Of a DNA stretch of 50,511 bases, positions 9,097 to 17,053 are shown piece by piece; position 1 is the first letter of the stretch; each line of letters starts with the position of its first letter. The translations under genes were made by a program, and so were the position numbers. The notes below the pieces were generated by a model. It saw nothing but the letters and a program-made list of their open reading frames with translations, was not told the DNA's origin and searched no databases. This stretch comes from an uncultured Clostridia bacterium. Lineage in GTDB: Bacteria > Bacillota > Clostridia > TANB77 > CAG-508. Location: positions 1-50,511 of the forward strand of contig CANPZY010000010.1 of NCBI GenBank assembly GCA_947588945.1, written 5' to 3'.

Positions 9097-10008
9097 CTAT
9101 TTAGACGTTTTTTTATTTCCTTTTAGTTGGTATTTCATAAAAATAATTGCAAATATTATAGTGACTATTAAAAATATTCCTGATATACCTAAAAAACTAA
9201 TGCCTAGATAATTTATCGAAAAACCACTTGAAACACTCACAATTACATTATCTTGTACAATAACATTTTCATAAGTGATAAGTTCATTAGTATTCTCACT
9301 TTTAATTTCATTTACCTCTGAACTTGTTGTATCTTGTTGTATATTTTTAAGTGCTTCTGATGTAGATTCTGATGTTTCACCTTCCTCTTGCTCTTGTTCT
9401 ATTATATTAGCTGATTTTCTTGGAACGCTCTTGATTAATGCTCTTAATCCAATTACAAATGTAACTATAAACATTCCTAAGTTACTCAATAATATTTTAA
9501 TTGTATTTAATGCTTTATAATATCTCCATTTTACAGTTCCAGTAGATTCATTTAACAATTTGCTAATTTCATTAAAAGAAAAATTTCCTAATATTTTTAA
9601 AGTTACGATTTGTTTTTCTTTTTCATTTAACTTACTTAATAATCTATTAAATTCATCTATATCAACAATATCATTTAATTCATTATTGTCATTTTCTATC
9701 TCGTAAATATCTTCTAATTCAATTACATTATTTTTTTTTCGTAAGAATGATATTGTTTCATTTTTAGTTAATGTATATAACCAATTTGCTTCTTTTTTAG
9801 TTGGAAATTTTTCTTTATTAAGTTCATAAATTTTTGTAAAAACTATTTGAACAATATCTTCTGAATCTGCACTATTCTTTATAATAGAGAATGCAATTCC
9901 ATATACTAATCTATTATATTTTTTATATAAATTTTCAAAAGCTTTTTCTTTGTTATTCTTAAAATCACTAAATAATTGCTTTAGTTCCTTTTCATTTATT
10001 TTTATCAA
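9097..10008 (-). CDS. Sigma-70 family (ECF-like) RNA polymerase sigma factor with C-terminal membrane domain
   Basis: Residues ~20-92 match sigma region 2 ('FENLYKKYNRLVYGIAF', 'SADSEDIVQIVF', 'NWLYTLTKNETISFLR'). Residues ~120-172 match sigma region 4 with its helix-turn-helix ('FSFNEISKLLNESTGTVKWR'). Ordinary ECF factors stop there. This one continues for ~130 residues, with a hydrophobic segment at ~177-194, an acidic Ser/Glu-rich linker, and a second strongly hydrophobic segment at ~268-292 followed by a Lys-rich tail. It may therefore be membrane-tethered and controlled by release or proteolysis (inference). It starts at TTG (10008), with AAAGGA nine bases upstream and no good in-frame ATG nearby. 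It leads an operon with two membrane-anchored proteins and a 70-aa protein. Confidence 0.85.
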   Translation of the reverse strand: MIKINEKELKQLFSDFKNNKEKAFENLYKKYNRLVYGIAFSIIKNSADSEDIVQIVFTKIYELNKEKFPTKKEANWLYTLTKNETISFLRKKNNVIELEDIYEIENDNNELNDIVDIDEFNRLLSKLNEKEKQIVTLKILGNFSFNEISKLLNESTGTVKWRYYKALNTIKILLSNLGMFIVTFVIGLRALIKSVPRKSANIIEQEQEEGETSESTSEALKNIQQDTTSSEVNEIKSENTNELITYENVIVQDNVIVSVSSGFSINYLGISFLGISGIFLIVTIIFAIIFMKYQLKGNKKTSK

Positions 10009-10078
10009 AGTTATTAATTCCTTTCGTAAAATTATTCATTAATAATTCTTTTTAGTTATATCATAAATATATATAAAA

Positions 10079-10111
10079 ATAAAGATTAGATTTTTTTATT
10101 CTAACCTTTAT
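10079..10111 (-). terminator. Terminator after the dGTPase gene
   Basis: The arms ATAAAGATTAGA and TCTAACCTTTAT form an 11/12 stem with a T-rich loop, and the minus-strand continuation is U-rich. It ends the MBL-hydrolase/dGTPase transcript before the sigma-factor gene. Confidence 0.55.
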
Positions 10112-10144
10112 CTCATTTTTTAAAAGACATTTTAATTTTCTTTT

Positions 10145-11326
10145 TTAAAAACTTATTATCTTATTATACATATCTATTGCATAATTATCTGTCATGCCAG
10201 ATATGTAATATATAATTGCCTGGTAAAAATCCTGTTCTTTCTCTATATTGAAAATAACTTTATTTTCACAACCATTATATCTATCATGATTCCAATATAA
10301 TTTTAACCATTTTTCAAAATCTTTTATAATCTCTGGATACTTTTTAGTAGTATTTTCTTTTTCTATATAGTATTTTTTAAGTGTATTATATATAGTGGTA
10401 ATTACAATTTCAAAATATGTTGTAGAATTTTGTAATCTTTCATCTTTATAAATATATTTATAATTGAAATCCTTTAATTTTTTTATAAACTCAAAAGATT
10501 TATCAGAAAATCTTAATCCATCTTTCTCATTGCTATTTTCACATAAATCATAAATTAAGTTACTAATTATAATACCATTGTTTATAGAATCTTCTTCACT
10601 TAAATTCATTGTATCTCGCAACTCTTTTAAATTTCTATCTAAAATTCCTGTCGTAATAGCATCTTGTATATCTCTACCTAAATATGCTATTTTATCTGCA
10701 ATTTTTACTACACACCCTTCCCAAGTATATGGATTATATTGGTTTGGATAATTATAATCATCTAAATCAATATATTCATCTCTTGGTTTTAGGCTATTTT
10801 CATCAATTTCACCACAATGTGAAATAATACCATCTCTTACACCATAAGTAAGATTAAGATTTTGTAATTTTTGTTTGTTATCTTCTAGTAAAATAATCTT
10901 ATCCACCATTTCTAATCCGTTTTTTTCATGCCAAAATGTTTTTCCTATATCTTTTTTTGATATCTCAGATAATATTCTTTCGCCTTGATGTCCAAAAGGA
11001 CTATGCCCAATATCATGACTCATAGCAATAGCTTTTGTAAGTTTTGTATTTAAACCTAAATATTCTGCTATTGTATTGCTAATTGATTCAACTAAAATTA
11101 CATGTTCAATTCTGGTACAAACATGGTCATTTGTTGGTGAAAAGAATACTTGTGTTTTATGCTTCATTCTTCTAAAAGCTAAACTATGTATTATTCTCGT
11201 ATAATCTCTTTCAAATTCAGAACGAAGATCATTACCTCTTGAATATAACTCATTTTCTCTTTTAATAATATTATCCCATTTAGAATTTTCTGGTATTGCA
11301 GATTGATTTTTTAAACTATTTTTCAT
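10145..11326 (-). CDS. dgt: Deoxyguanosinetriphosphate triphosphohydrolase-like protein (HD domain)
   Basis: An HD-superfamily dNTP triphosphohydrolase that removes triphosphate from dGTP or other dNTPs and so tunes nucleotide pools. Diagnostic segments are 'SRGNDLRSEFERDYTRIIHS', 'RRMKHKTQVF', 'HVCTRIEHVILVESIS' with the first His of the metal site, and 'AIAMSHDIGHSPFGHQGER' with the HD pair and a further conserved His. A later Asp follows in 'CVVKIADKIAYLGRDIQDA'. The length of 393 aa is normal for the bacterial type-2 dGTPase-like group. GAGGGAG precedes the ATG. It lies 35 bp downstream of the MBL-fold hydrolase gene and is probably co-transcribed with it. Confidence 0.93.
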   Translation of the reverse strand: MKNSLKNQSAIPENSKWDNIIKRENELYSRGNDLRSEFERDYTRIIHSLAFRRMKHKTQVFFSPTNDHVCTRIEHVILVESISNTIAEYLGLNTKLTKAIAMSHDIGHSPFGHQGERILSEISKKDIGKTFWHEKNGLEMVDKIILLEDNKQKLQNLNLTYGVRDGIISHCGEIDENSLKPRDEYIDLDDYNYPNQYNPYTWEGCVVKIADKIAYLGRDIQDAITTGILDRNLKELRDTMNLSEEDSINNGIIISNLIYDLCENSNEKDGLRFSDKSFEFIKKLKDFNYKYIYKDERLQNSTTYFEIVITTIYNTLKKYYIEKENTTKKYPEIIKDFEKWLKLYWNHDRYNGCENKVIFNIEKEQDFYQAIIYYISGMTDNYAIDMYNKIISF

Positions 11327-11361
11327 AACTCTAACTCCCTCTTAAATCTATTAATTTAAAT

Positions 11362-12573
11362 TTATTTTATTATAAATTCTTCACCATCTTCTAATATAAC
11401 AGCTTTATTAGTTAATTCCTTAATTTTTTCTTTATCTTCTGTATGTATCGGAATCACATACTCAGGATTAGTAATTTCAATAACTTCTTTAATTGCCTCT
11501 GGTGTAGCATGTCCACTAGTATGTAAATAAATATAATGTTTTGGCACAAATGCTTGAATTCTTTTATAATCTTCATTTTTTCCCTTTAGATATCCTAACC
11601 ATTGAGAGTATATAAAAGCATGGTCATTAAACATTTTTAAAAATTGTTCAAAATTTGGATTTGCTCTAACTAACATTACAAAACCATATTTTTTCATTTT
11701 TTCTAACATATTGGGTGCGTAGCGATAGACTTTGGTGTCTTTTATGTTATCGGCATCATTAAATTTATATAAATTACTTCTAGAAATCTTTGTAATATAC
11801 TCTAAAATATCACATTGATAGTCATCACAAATAAACATTTTTTTATTCTCTAATGTTGCTTTGTGAATAGCTGCAATTCTGTCAATATTGGTACTACTAC
11901 ATAATACAAAATTATATTTATTTTCTTTAAATATTTCTTCTGCCCTCTTTTGTAATTCAAACTCAGTTAATACATCTATATTCTCTCTTGTTAAAGTTGT
12001 TCCCTCACAGATTAAGCAATCTACTTTTCCTACATATTTTCTTATTGCTTTTAAAACAGCTTTTCCTCTTTGACCATGAGTTCTAAAATCTCCTGTATGT
12101 AAAATTTTCTTTCCATCAGCTTCAATCAAAAACATATAACTGTCAAATGCTGAGTGATCAACAGCAATCGGAGTAACTTTTATATCATCTATTACAATTC
12201 TATCTTTAATAGTAAAAGTCTTAAAACTAGCTATTTTTTCTAAATCCTTCTTCTCCACTAAGTTTGCTTTACTTAGTCTAGTCTGAACCATATTATAAAT
12301 TTCCTTTGAAATTTCTCCAACATAAATTGGGATTTCTGGTAAAATTTTATTATATAAACCTATATGATCTCCATGATAATGTGTAATAAAAACTGCTTTA
12401 TAATTAGCCTCTCCTTTTGTAAGTCCTTCCAATTCAATTTCAGGTTTTACTTTTCCATCAGAATCAGGTAAATTTGCACCTATATCAATAATTATTTTTG
12501 TTCCTTTTTCTGATTCTATTTCAGTAATGCACCCTCCTATTTGATTTGTTCCTCTATTAATCTTAACTTTCAC
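11362..12573 (-). CDS. MBL-fold/beta-CASP hydrolase (RNase J-like)
   Basis: A metallo-beta-lactamase fold enzyme. Zinc ligands are visible as 'THYHGDHIG' (HxHxDH, near residue 65), 'AVDHSAFDS', 'HTGDFRTHG' and, near the C-terminus, 'HTSGHATPEA' followed by 'VIPIHTE'. That final pair of motifs is typical of beta-CASP RNases such as RNase J. At 403 aa it is much shorter than RNase J (~555 aa) and lacks its C-terminal domain, so it may be a paralogue with another nucleic-acid substrate. The start is GTG with a GGGGGAA seven bases upstream. It is the first gene of a two-gene unit with dgt. Confidence 0.85.
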   Translation of the reverse strand: MKVKINRGTNQIGGCITEIESEKGTKIIIDIGANLPDSDGKVKPEIELEGLTKGEANYKAVFITHYHGDHIGLYNKILPEIPIYVGEISKEIYNMVQTRLSKANLVEKKDLEKIASFKTFTIKDRIVIDDIKVTPIAVDHSAFDSYMFLIEADGKKILHTGDFRTHGQRGKAVLKAIRKYVGKVDCLICEGTTLTRENIDVLTEFELQKRAEEIFKENKYNFVLCSSTNIDRIAAIHKATLENKKMFICDDYQCDILEYITKISRSNLYKFNDADNIKDTKVYRYAPNMLEKMKKYGFVMLVRANPNFEQFLKMFNDHAFIYSQWLGYLKGKNEDYKRIQAFVPKHYIYLHTSGHATPEAIKEVIEITNPEYVIPIHTEDKEKIKELTNKAVILEDGEEFIIK

Positions 12574-12683
12574 AATTCATTTCCCCCATCATTTATATAA
12601 TATATTATAACATATAAATAATCAACTATATTGGCCACCTAATGTATTTAATTATTAAAAATCCTACAACAATTGTATATTAG

Positions 12684-12712
12684 TTGATATTTTAATTTTT
12701 ATGATGTATAAT
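12684..12712 (+). promoter_or_regulatory. Sigma-A promoter for the kinase pair
   Basis: TTGATA (12684-12689), a 17-bp spacer and TATAAT (12707-12712) lie 30 bp before the start of the guanylate-kinase-like gene. A GGAGG ribosome binding site lies just ahead of its ATG. Confidence 0.75.
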
Positions 12713-12742
12713 TTCTATACATTATTCATTTAGGAGGAACAA

Positions 12743-13312
12743 ATGTTATTAGCATTAGCTGGTGTAACTGGTGTAGGAAAGTCTTTTTTTAAAGATAAAA
12801 TTGTAGAAAAACTTGGATTTGAAAAAATTAAGATAATAACTACTCGTCAAATTCGTACTGGAGAAAAAAATAATGAAGACAAAATCTTTGTAACTCCAGA
12901 AGAATTAGATAATTTAAAAAAAGAGAAAAAAATTGCTTATGATTTTAATATGCTTGGAAATATTTATGCTTATACATATGAAGAACTTTTTTCAGAAAAA
13001 AATACTGTTTTTGAACTTCATTACAATACAATATATGATTTTAAAAAGATATGTCCTAACTTATGTGCAATTTATATAATGCCTCAAAATCTTGAAGATG
13101 CAAAAAATAATACTAGAGCAAGACACTTATCTCCTGAAGTCGAGAAAAAAAGATTACAAGAAATTGATGAACACTACAACAAAATTACATCAGATAAAAA
13201 TTTGATAAATATGTTTGATTATGTTGTATATAACAATTTTGATAAAGAATCTGAAGATAGTCTTATAGATTTAGTAAAAAAAATCTTAATTAATAAAAAT
13301 AATTGTAGCTAA
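12743..13312 (+). CDS. Guanylate-kinase-like P-loop protein
   Basis: A 189-aa P-loop kinase with Walker A 'GVTGVGKS' and the guanylate-kinase-like stretch 'IITTRQIRTGE' that in true GMP kinases reads 'S.TTR.PR.GE'. Next comes 'EDKIFVTPEELDNL', comparable to the GMP-binding lobe, and a family-like C-terminal helix 'KKRLQEIDEHYNKI'. Several GMP-binding positions differ from Gmk, so the substrate is uncertain and it may be a paralogue rather than the essential gmk. AGGAGG precedes the ATG. Transcribed from its own promoter, it is followed 49 bp later by an APH-family kinase gene. Confidence 0.75.
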   Translation: MLLALAGVTGVGKSFFKDKIVEKLGFEKIKIITTRQIRTGEKNNEDKIFVTPEELDNLKKEKKIAYDFNMLGNIYAYTYEELFSEKNTVFELHYNTIYDFKKICPNLCAIYIMPQNLEDAKNNTRARHLSPEVEKKRLQEIDEHYNKITSDKNLINMFDYVVYNNFDKESEDSLIDLVKKILINKNNCS

Positions 13313-13361
13313 AATAATCTTAGTTGTTAAAATTAATTATGAAGGGAATTTAATTTTTTAT

Positions 13362-14189
13362 ATGAAAACCTACTTTTCACTAGATGAAAATTTTGAAAAA
13401 ATAATTAGAAATACATTAAAAAATGATATAACTAATATAAAACCAATATCTACTGGATGGACTAATATTGTTTTTGAGGTAGAAACTGATAAAGGAAATT
13501 ATTTCTTTAGATTTCCTAGAGATGACTTTTGGTCAAGAACAATCGTAAAAGATTATGAATTTTCTCAATTTATTTATGGTAAGACAGATTTTAATACTGT
13601 AAAATTAAACCTTTATTTTGACAATTCTAGACCTTTCAGTGTTCATAAAAAGATTGAAGGGGATGTTTTAGCTGACAAAATGGATAATTTAAGCCAATCT
13701 GATATTGCAAATATTTCAAGTGATATAGCTAAATTTATGTATCAACTTCATAATGTTCCATTTAATAAAAATGAAATTTTTAAAACAAATAATATTGGAT
13801 TAAATCTTGTTGACTTTTTAGATGAATTATTAAATTATCATGTTGACCCACAAGATAAACAATTTTGGAATTATCCTATTTTTTCACAAAAACCTAAGAA
13901 TTGCCTAGTACATGGTGACCTTAATTCTAGTAATGTTCTATTAGATGAAAATAATAAAGTCACTGCAATAATTGATTTAGGCTTTGCAGGTTTTGGAAAT
14001 AAATATAATGATATTGCCCGTATTATTGGAAGGTGCCCTAATTCCTTTAAAAATGACATTATTAATAGTTATGAAATGCTTTCTCATAATAATTTAGATT
14101 ATAATGAACTGGATACAGAAATAGATATATGGAAAAATATTGATAATTCATATATTAACTATATGAGAAAAATAGGAATTTACAAATAA
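13362..14189 (+). CDS. Aminoglycoside phosphotransferase/choline kinase-family protein
   Basis: A 275-aa small-molecule kinase of the APH fold. The N-lobe has 'STGWTNIVFEVETDKGNYFFRFPR', with the ATP-binding Lys position read here as Arg. The catalytic loop is 'LVHGDLNSSNVLLDE' (HGDxxxxN). The Mg-binding Asp lies in 'AIIDLGFAGFGNKYNDIAR'. The natural substrate cannot be told: such proteins phosphorylate antibiotics, choline, homoserine or sugars, and nothing here points to resistance in particular. The ribosome binding site (GAAGGG) is weak and about 15 bases from the ATG, so translation may depend on the preceding kinase gene. Confidence 0.85.
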   Translation: MKTYFSLDENFEKIIRNTLKNDITNIKPISTGWTNIVFEVETDKGNYFFRFPRDDFWSRTIVKDYEFSQFIYGKTDFNTVKLNLYFDNSRPFSVHKKIEGDVLADKMDNLSQSDIANISSDIAKFMYQLHNVPFNKNEIFKTNNIGLNLVDFLDELLNYHVDPQDKQFWNYPIFSQKPKNCLVHGDLNSSNVLLDENNKVTAIIDLGFAGFGNKYNDIARIIGRCPNSFKNDIINSYEMLSHNNLDYNELDTEIDIWKNIDNSYINYMRKIGIYK

Positions 14190-14233
14190 TAAGGAGAAAC
14201 CACCAAATGCAAACAGCATTTATTTATTCTTTG

Positions 14234-15421
14234 CTATTTTTCCACTACTTCCCCCTTCTTATTTATTATGAAATTTCTATAGAATAATATATTTATAACT
14301 ATATATTGTTCTATCATTGAACATATTTGTCCTATTGCAGTGCAAAATGGAGTTTTTAAGAATGACATCACCACTCTTATTCCAGATGATGCAAGCTTAT
14401 TTGATGTTACTTTACTCTCAAATTTATCTGCTAACTGTAAATAACAGATTTTTAATTCATAAAGTGGCTCTACTAAAAAGTTTACTATTTCTACACTTAA
14501 ATACATTAAAGTTATAATAAAATTTAATTTATAATATCTATATAAAATTGCTATCATTAAGAAAGTTGTAAATAATAAAATTTCTAGTAGCTTATAAGCA
14601 TTTCTTCTGTGTTCCTTATAATTAAATTTTCCTTTACTTATATCAATCTTTGCAACTGTTCTAATTGCAGATAGAGAATCCCATTGAGTATCAGTTACTA
14701 GTGCTACAAAATTCAAAGCAACTATATATTCTTCTCCAAATTCTAAAGCATTACTAAATCCAAATAAATATGTCATGAAAAAGAATGTATTTTGTACTAT
14801 AGAAACTGATTCATACTTTATATTTTTTAATAAATTAATTTTAAATTTAAATTTTCTATATTCTTTTATTGTTACTATTAAAGTATATATAAAGATTACA
14901 AATAATGTTATTGCTACAATTATTGCTTTATTTTTTATAAGCAAAGATAATCCTATCAATACACCAAAATTTAATACATTAAGAGTTAGCATATATTTAT
15001 TTGCTATTTTTTCTTTTCCCTCAAAATATAGTTTTTCCATTACAAAAGAAAAGATTAATTGTATATATAACTGTATTACTGAATAAACTGCAAATTCTTT
15101 ATATAAGCTATAATCCATATTCATAAATTCTATATAACTTCTTATATTTATTGCAATAGATATAAATACAATAAATCCTATAATTATTCCTAATGTCATT
15201 CCAGACAATACTGCATCTTCATTTTTATCTTTTTCTTTGCTGATATTAGCTCCAGTAGCAAAAACAGATCTAAAAATTGCCCAAATAAACTGTATTGGAT
15301 ATGTGAGTGTAAAAACATTTGCTAGGTTATTGTCTAATATCACCCCAAGCATAATCCAAGATAGTATAGGCATAAATGAAAAAATTGCTTGATTAAAACT
15401 TATTCTTAATAGTCGCTTCAT
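14234..15421 (-). CDS. MATE-like multidrug/flippase family membrane protein
   Basis: A 395-aa integral membrane protein with about ten or eleven hydrophobic segments spread over its length. The N-terminal portion ('FNQAIFSFMPILSWIMLG', 'NVFTLTYPIQFIWAIFRSVFATGANI') resembles the first helices of MATE-type exporters and polysaccharide flippases. It is somewhat shorter than the usual ~450 aa. The substrate cannot be inferred. AAAGGA lies nine bases before the ATG. It is convergent with the upstream plus-strand kinase pair, with only 44 bp between the two stops and a short AAATGC/GCATTT hairpin there. Confidence 0.75.
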   Translation of the reverse strand: MKRLLRISFNQAIFSFMPILSWIMLGVILDNNLANVFTLTYPIQFIWAIFRSVFATGANISKEKDKNEDAVLSGMTLGIIIGFIVFISIAINIRSYIEFMNMDYSLYKEFAVYSVIQLYIQLIFSFVMEKLYFEGKEKIANKYMLTLNVLNFGVLIGLSLLIKNKAIIVAITLFVIFIYTLIVTIKEYRKFKFKINLLKNIKYESVSIVQNTFFFMTYLFGFSNALEFGEEYIVALNFVALVTDTQWDSLSAIRTVAKIDISKGKFNYKEHRRNAYKLLEILLFTTFLMIAILYRYYKLNFIITLMYLSVEIVNFLVEPLYELKICYLQLADKFESKVTSNKLASSGIRVVMSFLKTPFCTAIGQICSMIEQYIVINILFYRNFIINKKGEVVEK

Positions 15422-15535
15422 CTATTATTATCCTTTTTTATTTTAAAAAAATTGTACTATAGATTAAAAAATATTTCAACTTAAATTTTAAAGTATTACA
15501 ATTTCTAACGGTTTCATTATATTATATAGGACATT

Positions 15536-16141
15536 TTATTTAAACTTTTTTTCAAATATAAATGCTATTTCTCTATTAACTTTGCCTGATTTACCATATT
15601 CTTTATTTTCAATAATGGTCTGATAAACTTTTTTACACCCAGCACTTTCATATACTCCATAATTAGACGATTCATCAGTTAAAATTTGAAGATTTTTCAT
15701 ATTGTCTTTTTTAGCTAAATCAAACACATCTAACAATAATTTTTTACCTATGCCTCTACCTCTATATGATTTATCTAAAATCAAAATTGACAATTCTCCA
15801 TCAAAATAATCTCTCATATTTTCAGGAACATAATCATAGTTCTTTGAATATTCCATTAAAGCATTAACATCTTTTATTTCTTTACTTTTATATAATTGTT
15901 TTTTAATAAAAGTATAAAATTTTTTCTTTAATATATGTTTTTTTGATTTCCATTTTGAATAACCCGCTAGCCCCAGCAATTTACCATTTTCTCTATAATA
16001 AACAAATTGCTCTGTTTCTTCTAATATTTCTAGTAGATAAATCCATGCACATAATCTTCGACTAGCACCACTTTCAATTTCGCCTAAATCCCACTCATTT
16101 TCTAATAATTCAACGGCTCTTACCATATCATTAACTTTCAT
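15536..16141 (-). CDS. GNAT-family N-acetyltransferase
   Basis: The C-terminal half has the acetyl-CoA-binding signature 'LDKSYRGRGIGKKLLLDVF' (motif A, Q/RxxGxG/A) and the following 'YGVYESAGCKKVYQT' typical of GNAT enzymes. It also has an N-terminal extension with an 'FVYYRENGKLLGLAGYS' strand pair. The acceptor is unknown. The ORF track starts at 16165. I prefer the ATG at 16141 (MKVNDMVRAV) because AGGTG lies about five bases ahead of it, giving 201 aa. It is monocistronic, about 190 bp after a terminator that closes the small RNA gene. Confidence 0.85.
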   Translation of the reverse strand: MKVNDMVRAVELLENEWDLGEIESGASRRLCAWIYLLEILEETEQFVYYRENGKLLGLAGYSKWKSKKHILKKKFYTFIKKQLYKSKEIKDVNALMEYSKNYDYVPENMRDYFDGELSILILDKSYRGRGIGKKLLLDVFDLAKKDNMKNLQILTDESSNYGVYESAGCKKVYQTIIENKEYGKSGKVNREIAFIFEKKFK

Positions 16142-16334
16142 TTTATCACCTATGACATCAATCAATGTTAAACATTTACATATAATATTTTTTATTTACT
16201 AGAATATAATATCAATAAACTATGGAGAATTCAATATTTTAACTACATTAATTTTATTTTAGTGAACTACTAAATATTATAAGTATTTGTAATATATATA
16301 ATATTAATTTTTTAAATAAAATTTAAAAGAGTTG

Positions 16335-16472
16335 TAAAAAATTAGAGCTATGTTTCCATAGCTCCTTTAAAATCTTGGTTATTTGGCAGGTGTGCCAAAT
16401 CCTGCATCTCTTTTGACCTATTAGGTGTGTGGATGGCACTATTGTCCACTTCAAATAACCTATTTATATTGT
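16335..16472 (-). ncRNA. Small structured RNA, family not recognised (~138 nt)
   Basis: On the minus strand a consensus promoter (16479-16507) leads into about 138 nt ending in an intrinsic terminator. I see a closing 9-bp helix P1 (GGUUAUUUG 16452-16460 with CAAAUAACC 16377-16385). Inside it are three hairpins: P2 GUGGA/UCCAC (16445-16449/16429-16433), P3 ACCU-AAU-AGGU (16416-16426) and P4 GCAGG/CCUGC (16401-16405/16386-16390). Loop P2 contains GUGCCA and loop P4 contains UGGCAC, which are fully complementary and could kiss. P4 stacks directly on P1. A 10-nt unpaired strand CAAAAGAGAU joins P3 and P4. There is no start codon with a ribosome binding site. I could not match it to 6S, SRP, tmRNA or a riboswitch class I know. 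Confidence 0.75.
16336..16364 (-). terminator. Intrinsic terminator of the small RNA
   Basis: GAGCTATG-GAAA-CATAGCTC is a perfect 8-bp stem with a GAAA tetraloop, followed on the minus strand by TAATTTTTT. Confidence 0.9.
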
Positions 16473-16478
16473 ACTTTT

Positions 16479-16507
16479 ATTATACAACTTTTATTCATTT
16501 TTGTCTA
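16479..16507 (-). promoter_or_regulatory. Promoter of the small RNA
   Basis: On the minus strand TAGACA (16502-16507), a 17-bp spacer and a perfect TATAAT (16479-16484). It lies after the stop of the nuclease-like gene at 16521, so the RNA is transcribed independently, starting near 16472. Confidence 0.8.
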
Positions 16508-16520
16508 GTCTTTTTTCGCC

Positions 16521-16904
16521 TTATTTTTCCAAATAATCTTCCCGTCTATTTCTTATAGTTTGATTCCAAGTCCTTTTATTTAGTTTCATTAATGTTATTA
16601 TTGAATTTTTATTATGATCGTCATCTTGTCCTAATGCTAGTTTTATAACAACTCTGCCATTCTTTTCTATATCATTAATTTCTTTTAAATATATCATTGT
16701 ATCTTCGTGTCTATTGTCTTCTACTATATAATCTGGATTTTCAATTATACTTTTTATATATGGTTTTAATTGCTTATATTCCTCTTCATGGAATAATAGT
16801 ATGTGTTCATACAGTCGTTCATCTGTTAAAACAACTTCTTCAGTTATTAACTTATCTTTGTATATGCCTAATTTTTCTTTATCTAAATTTGTTATATATT
16901 GCAA
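16521..16904 (-). CDS. PBECR-like nuclease-domain protein (127 aa)
   Basis: The pattern 'LYEHILLFHEEEYKQLKPYI' + 'IIENPDYIVEDNRHEDTMIY' + 'GRVVIKLAL' + 'NSIITLMKLNKRTW' matches what I know of the PBECR superfamily (phage barnase/EndoU/ColicinE5-D/RelE-like nucleases). These occur as toxins or as tails of phage head proteins. The protein is essentially the bare domain. It starts at TTG (16904), with AAGAAGG seven bases upstream, and no usable ATG precedes residue ~70. RNA cleavage is the likely activity but is inferred. It lies between a truncated RhuM-like reading frame upstream and a structured RNA gene downstream, and no protein antitoxin is next to it. Confidence 0.7.
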   Translation of the reverse strand: MQYITNLDKEKLGIYKDKLITEEVVLTDERLYEHILLFHEEEYKQLKPYIKSIIENPDYIVEDNRHEDTMIYLKEINDIEKNGRVVIKLALGQDDDHNKNSIITLMKLNKRTWNQTIRNRREDYLEK

Positions 16905-16922
16905 TTTATTACCTTCTTCCGT

Positions 16923-16955
16923 TTTGAACTGTCATGGATTTCTTGACAGTTCAAA
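16923..16955. repeat. 12-bp perfect inverted repeat between the RhuM remnant and the nuclease gene
   Basis: TTTGAACTGTCA (16923-16934) and TGACAGTTCAAA (16944-16955) enclose a 9-bp loop. It overlaps the stop codon of the 20-codon RhuM-like frame and sits 19 bp before the nuclease start. On the plus strand it is followed by TTTTT. On the minus strand it has no U-run, so it may be an attenuator-like hairpin or the scar of an insertion or deletion. Confidence 0.7.
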
Positions 16956-17013
16956 TTTTTGTTAATCCATCATCTGTTTGATATATTATAATATCTCCAT
17001 TTTTATTATCCAT
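16951..17013 (-). pseudogene. N-terminal remnant of a RhuM-family ('virulence protein') gene, 20 codons
   Basis: Below the ORF-track limit. An AAAGGAG ribosome binding site precedes ATG at 17013, and the frame reads MDNKNGDIIIYQTDDGLTKI then stops. That matches the usual beginning of RhuM-family proteins ('NEIIIYQ..DG.TKI'), which normally run on for ~300 residues ('VWLSQ.QMAELF'). Everything after residue 20 is missing and is replaced by a hairpin and the nuclease gene. With a promoter and ribosome binding site retained, it could now act as a short leader peptide, but decay is the simpler reading. Confidence 0.65.
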
Positions 17014-17053
17014 AATAAATCACTCCTTTCTATATTGCGAACATTTGTGTTGT

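Noticed and set aside
14206-14286. 26-codon plus-strand frame after the APH-like gene, with AAGGAG upstream
   Set aside because: It lies antisense to the end of the MATE-like gene, its peptide is hydrophobic without features, and the AAATGC/GCATTT hairpin there is more simply a weak terminator.
16335-16472. Small RNA as 6S RNA, SRP RNA or a purine-type riboswitch
   Set aside because: It is too short and lacks the open central bubble of 6S, lacks the conserved SRP tetraloop/asymmetric loop sequence, and the hairpin order and loop sequences do not fit the purine aptamer.
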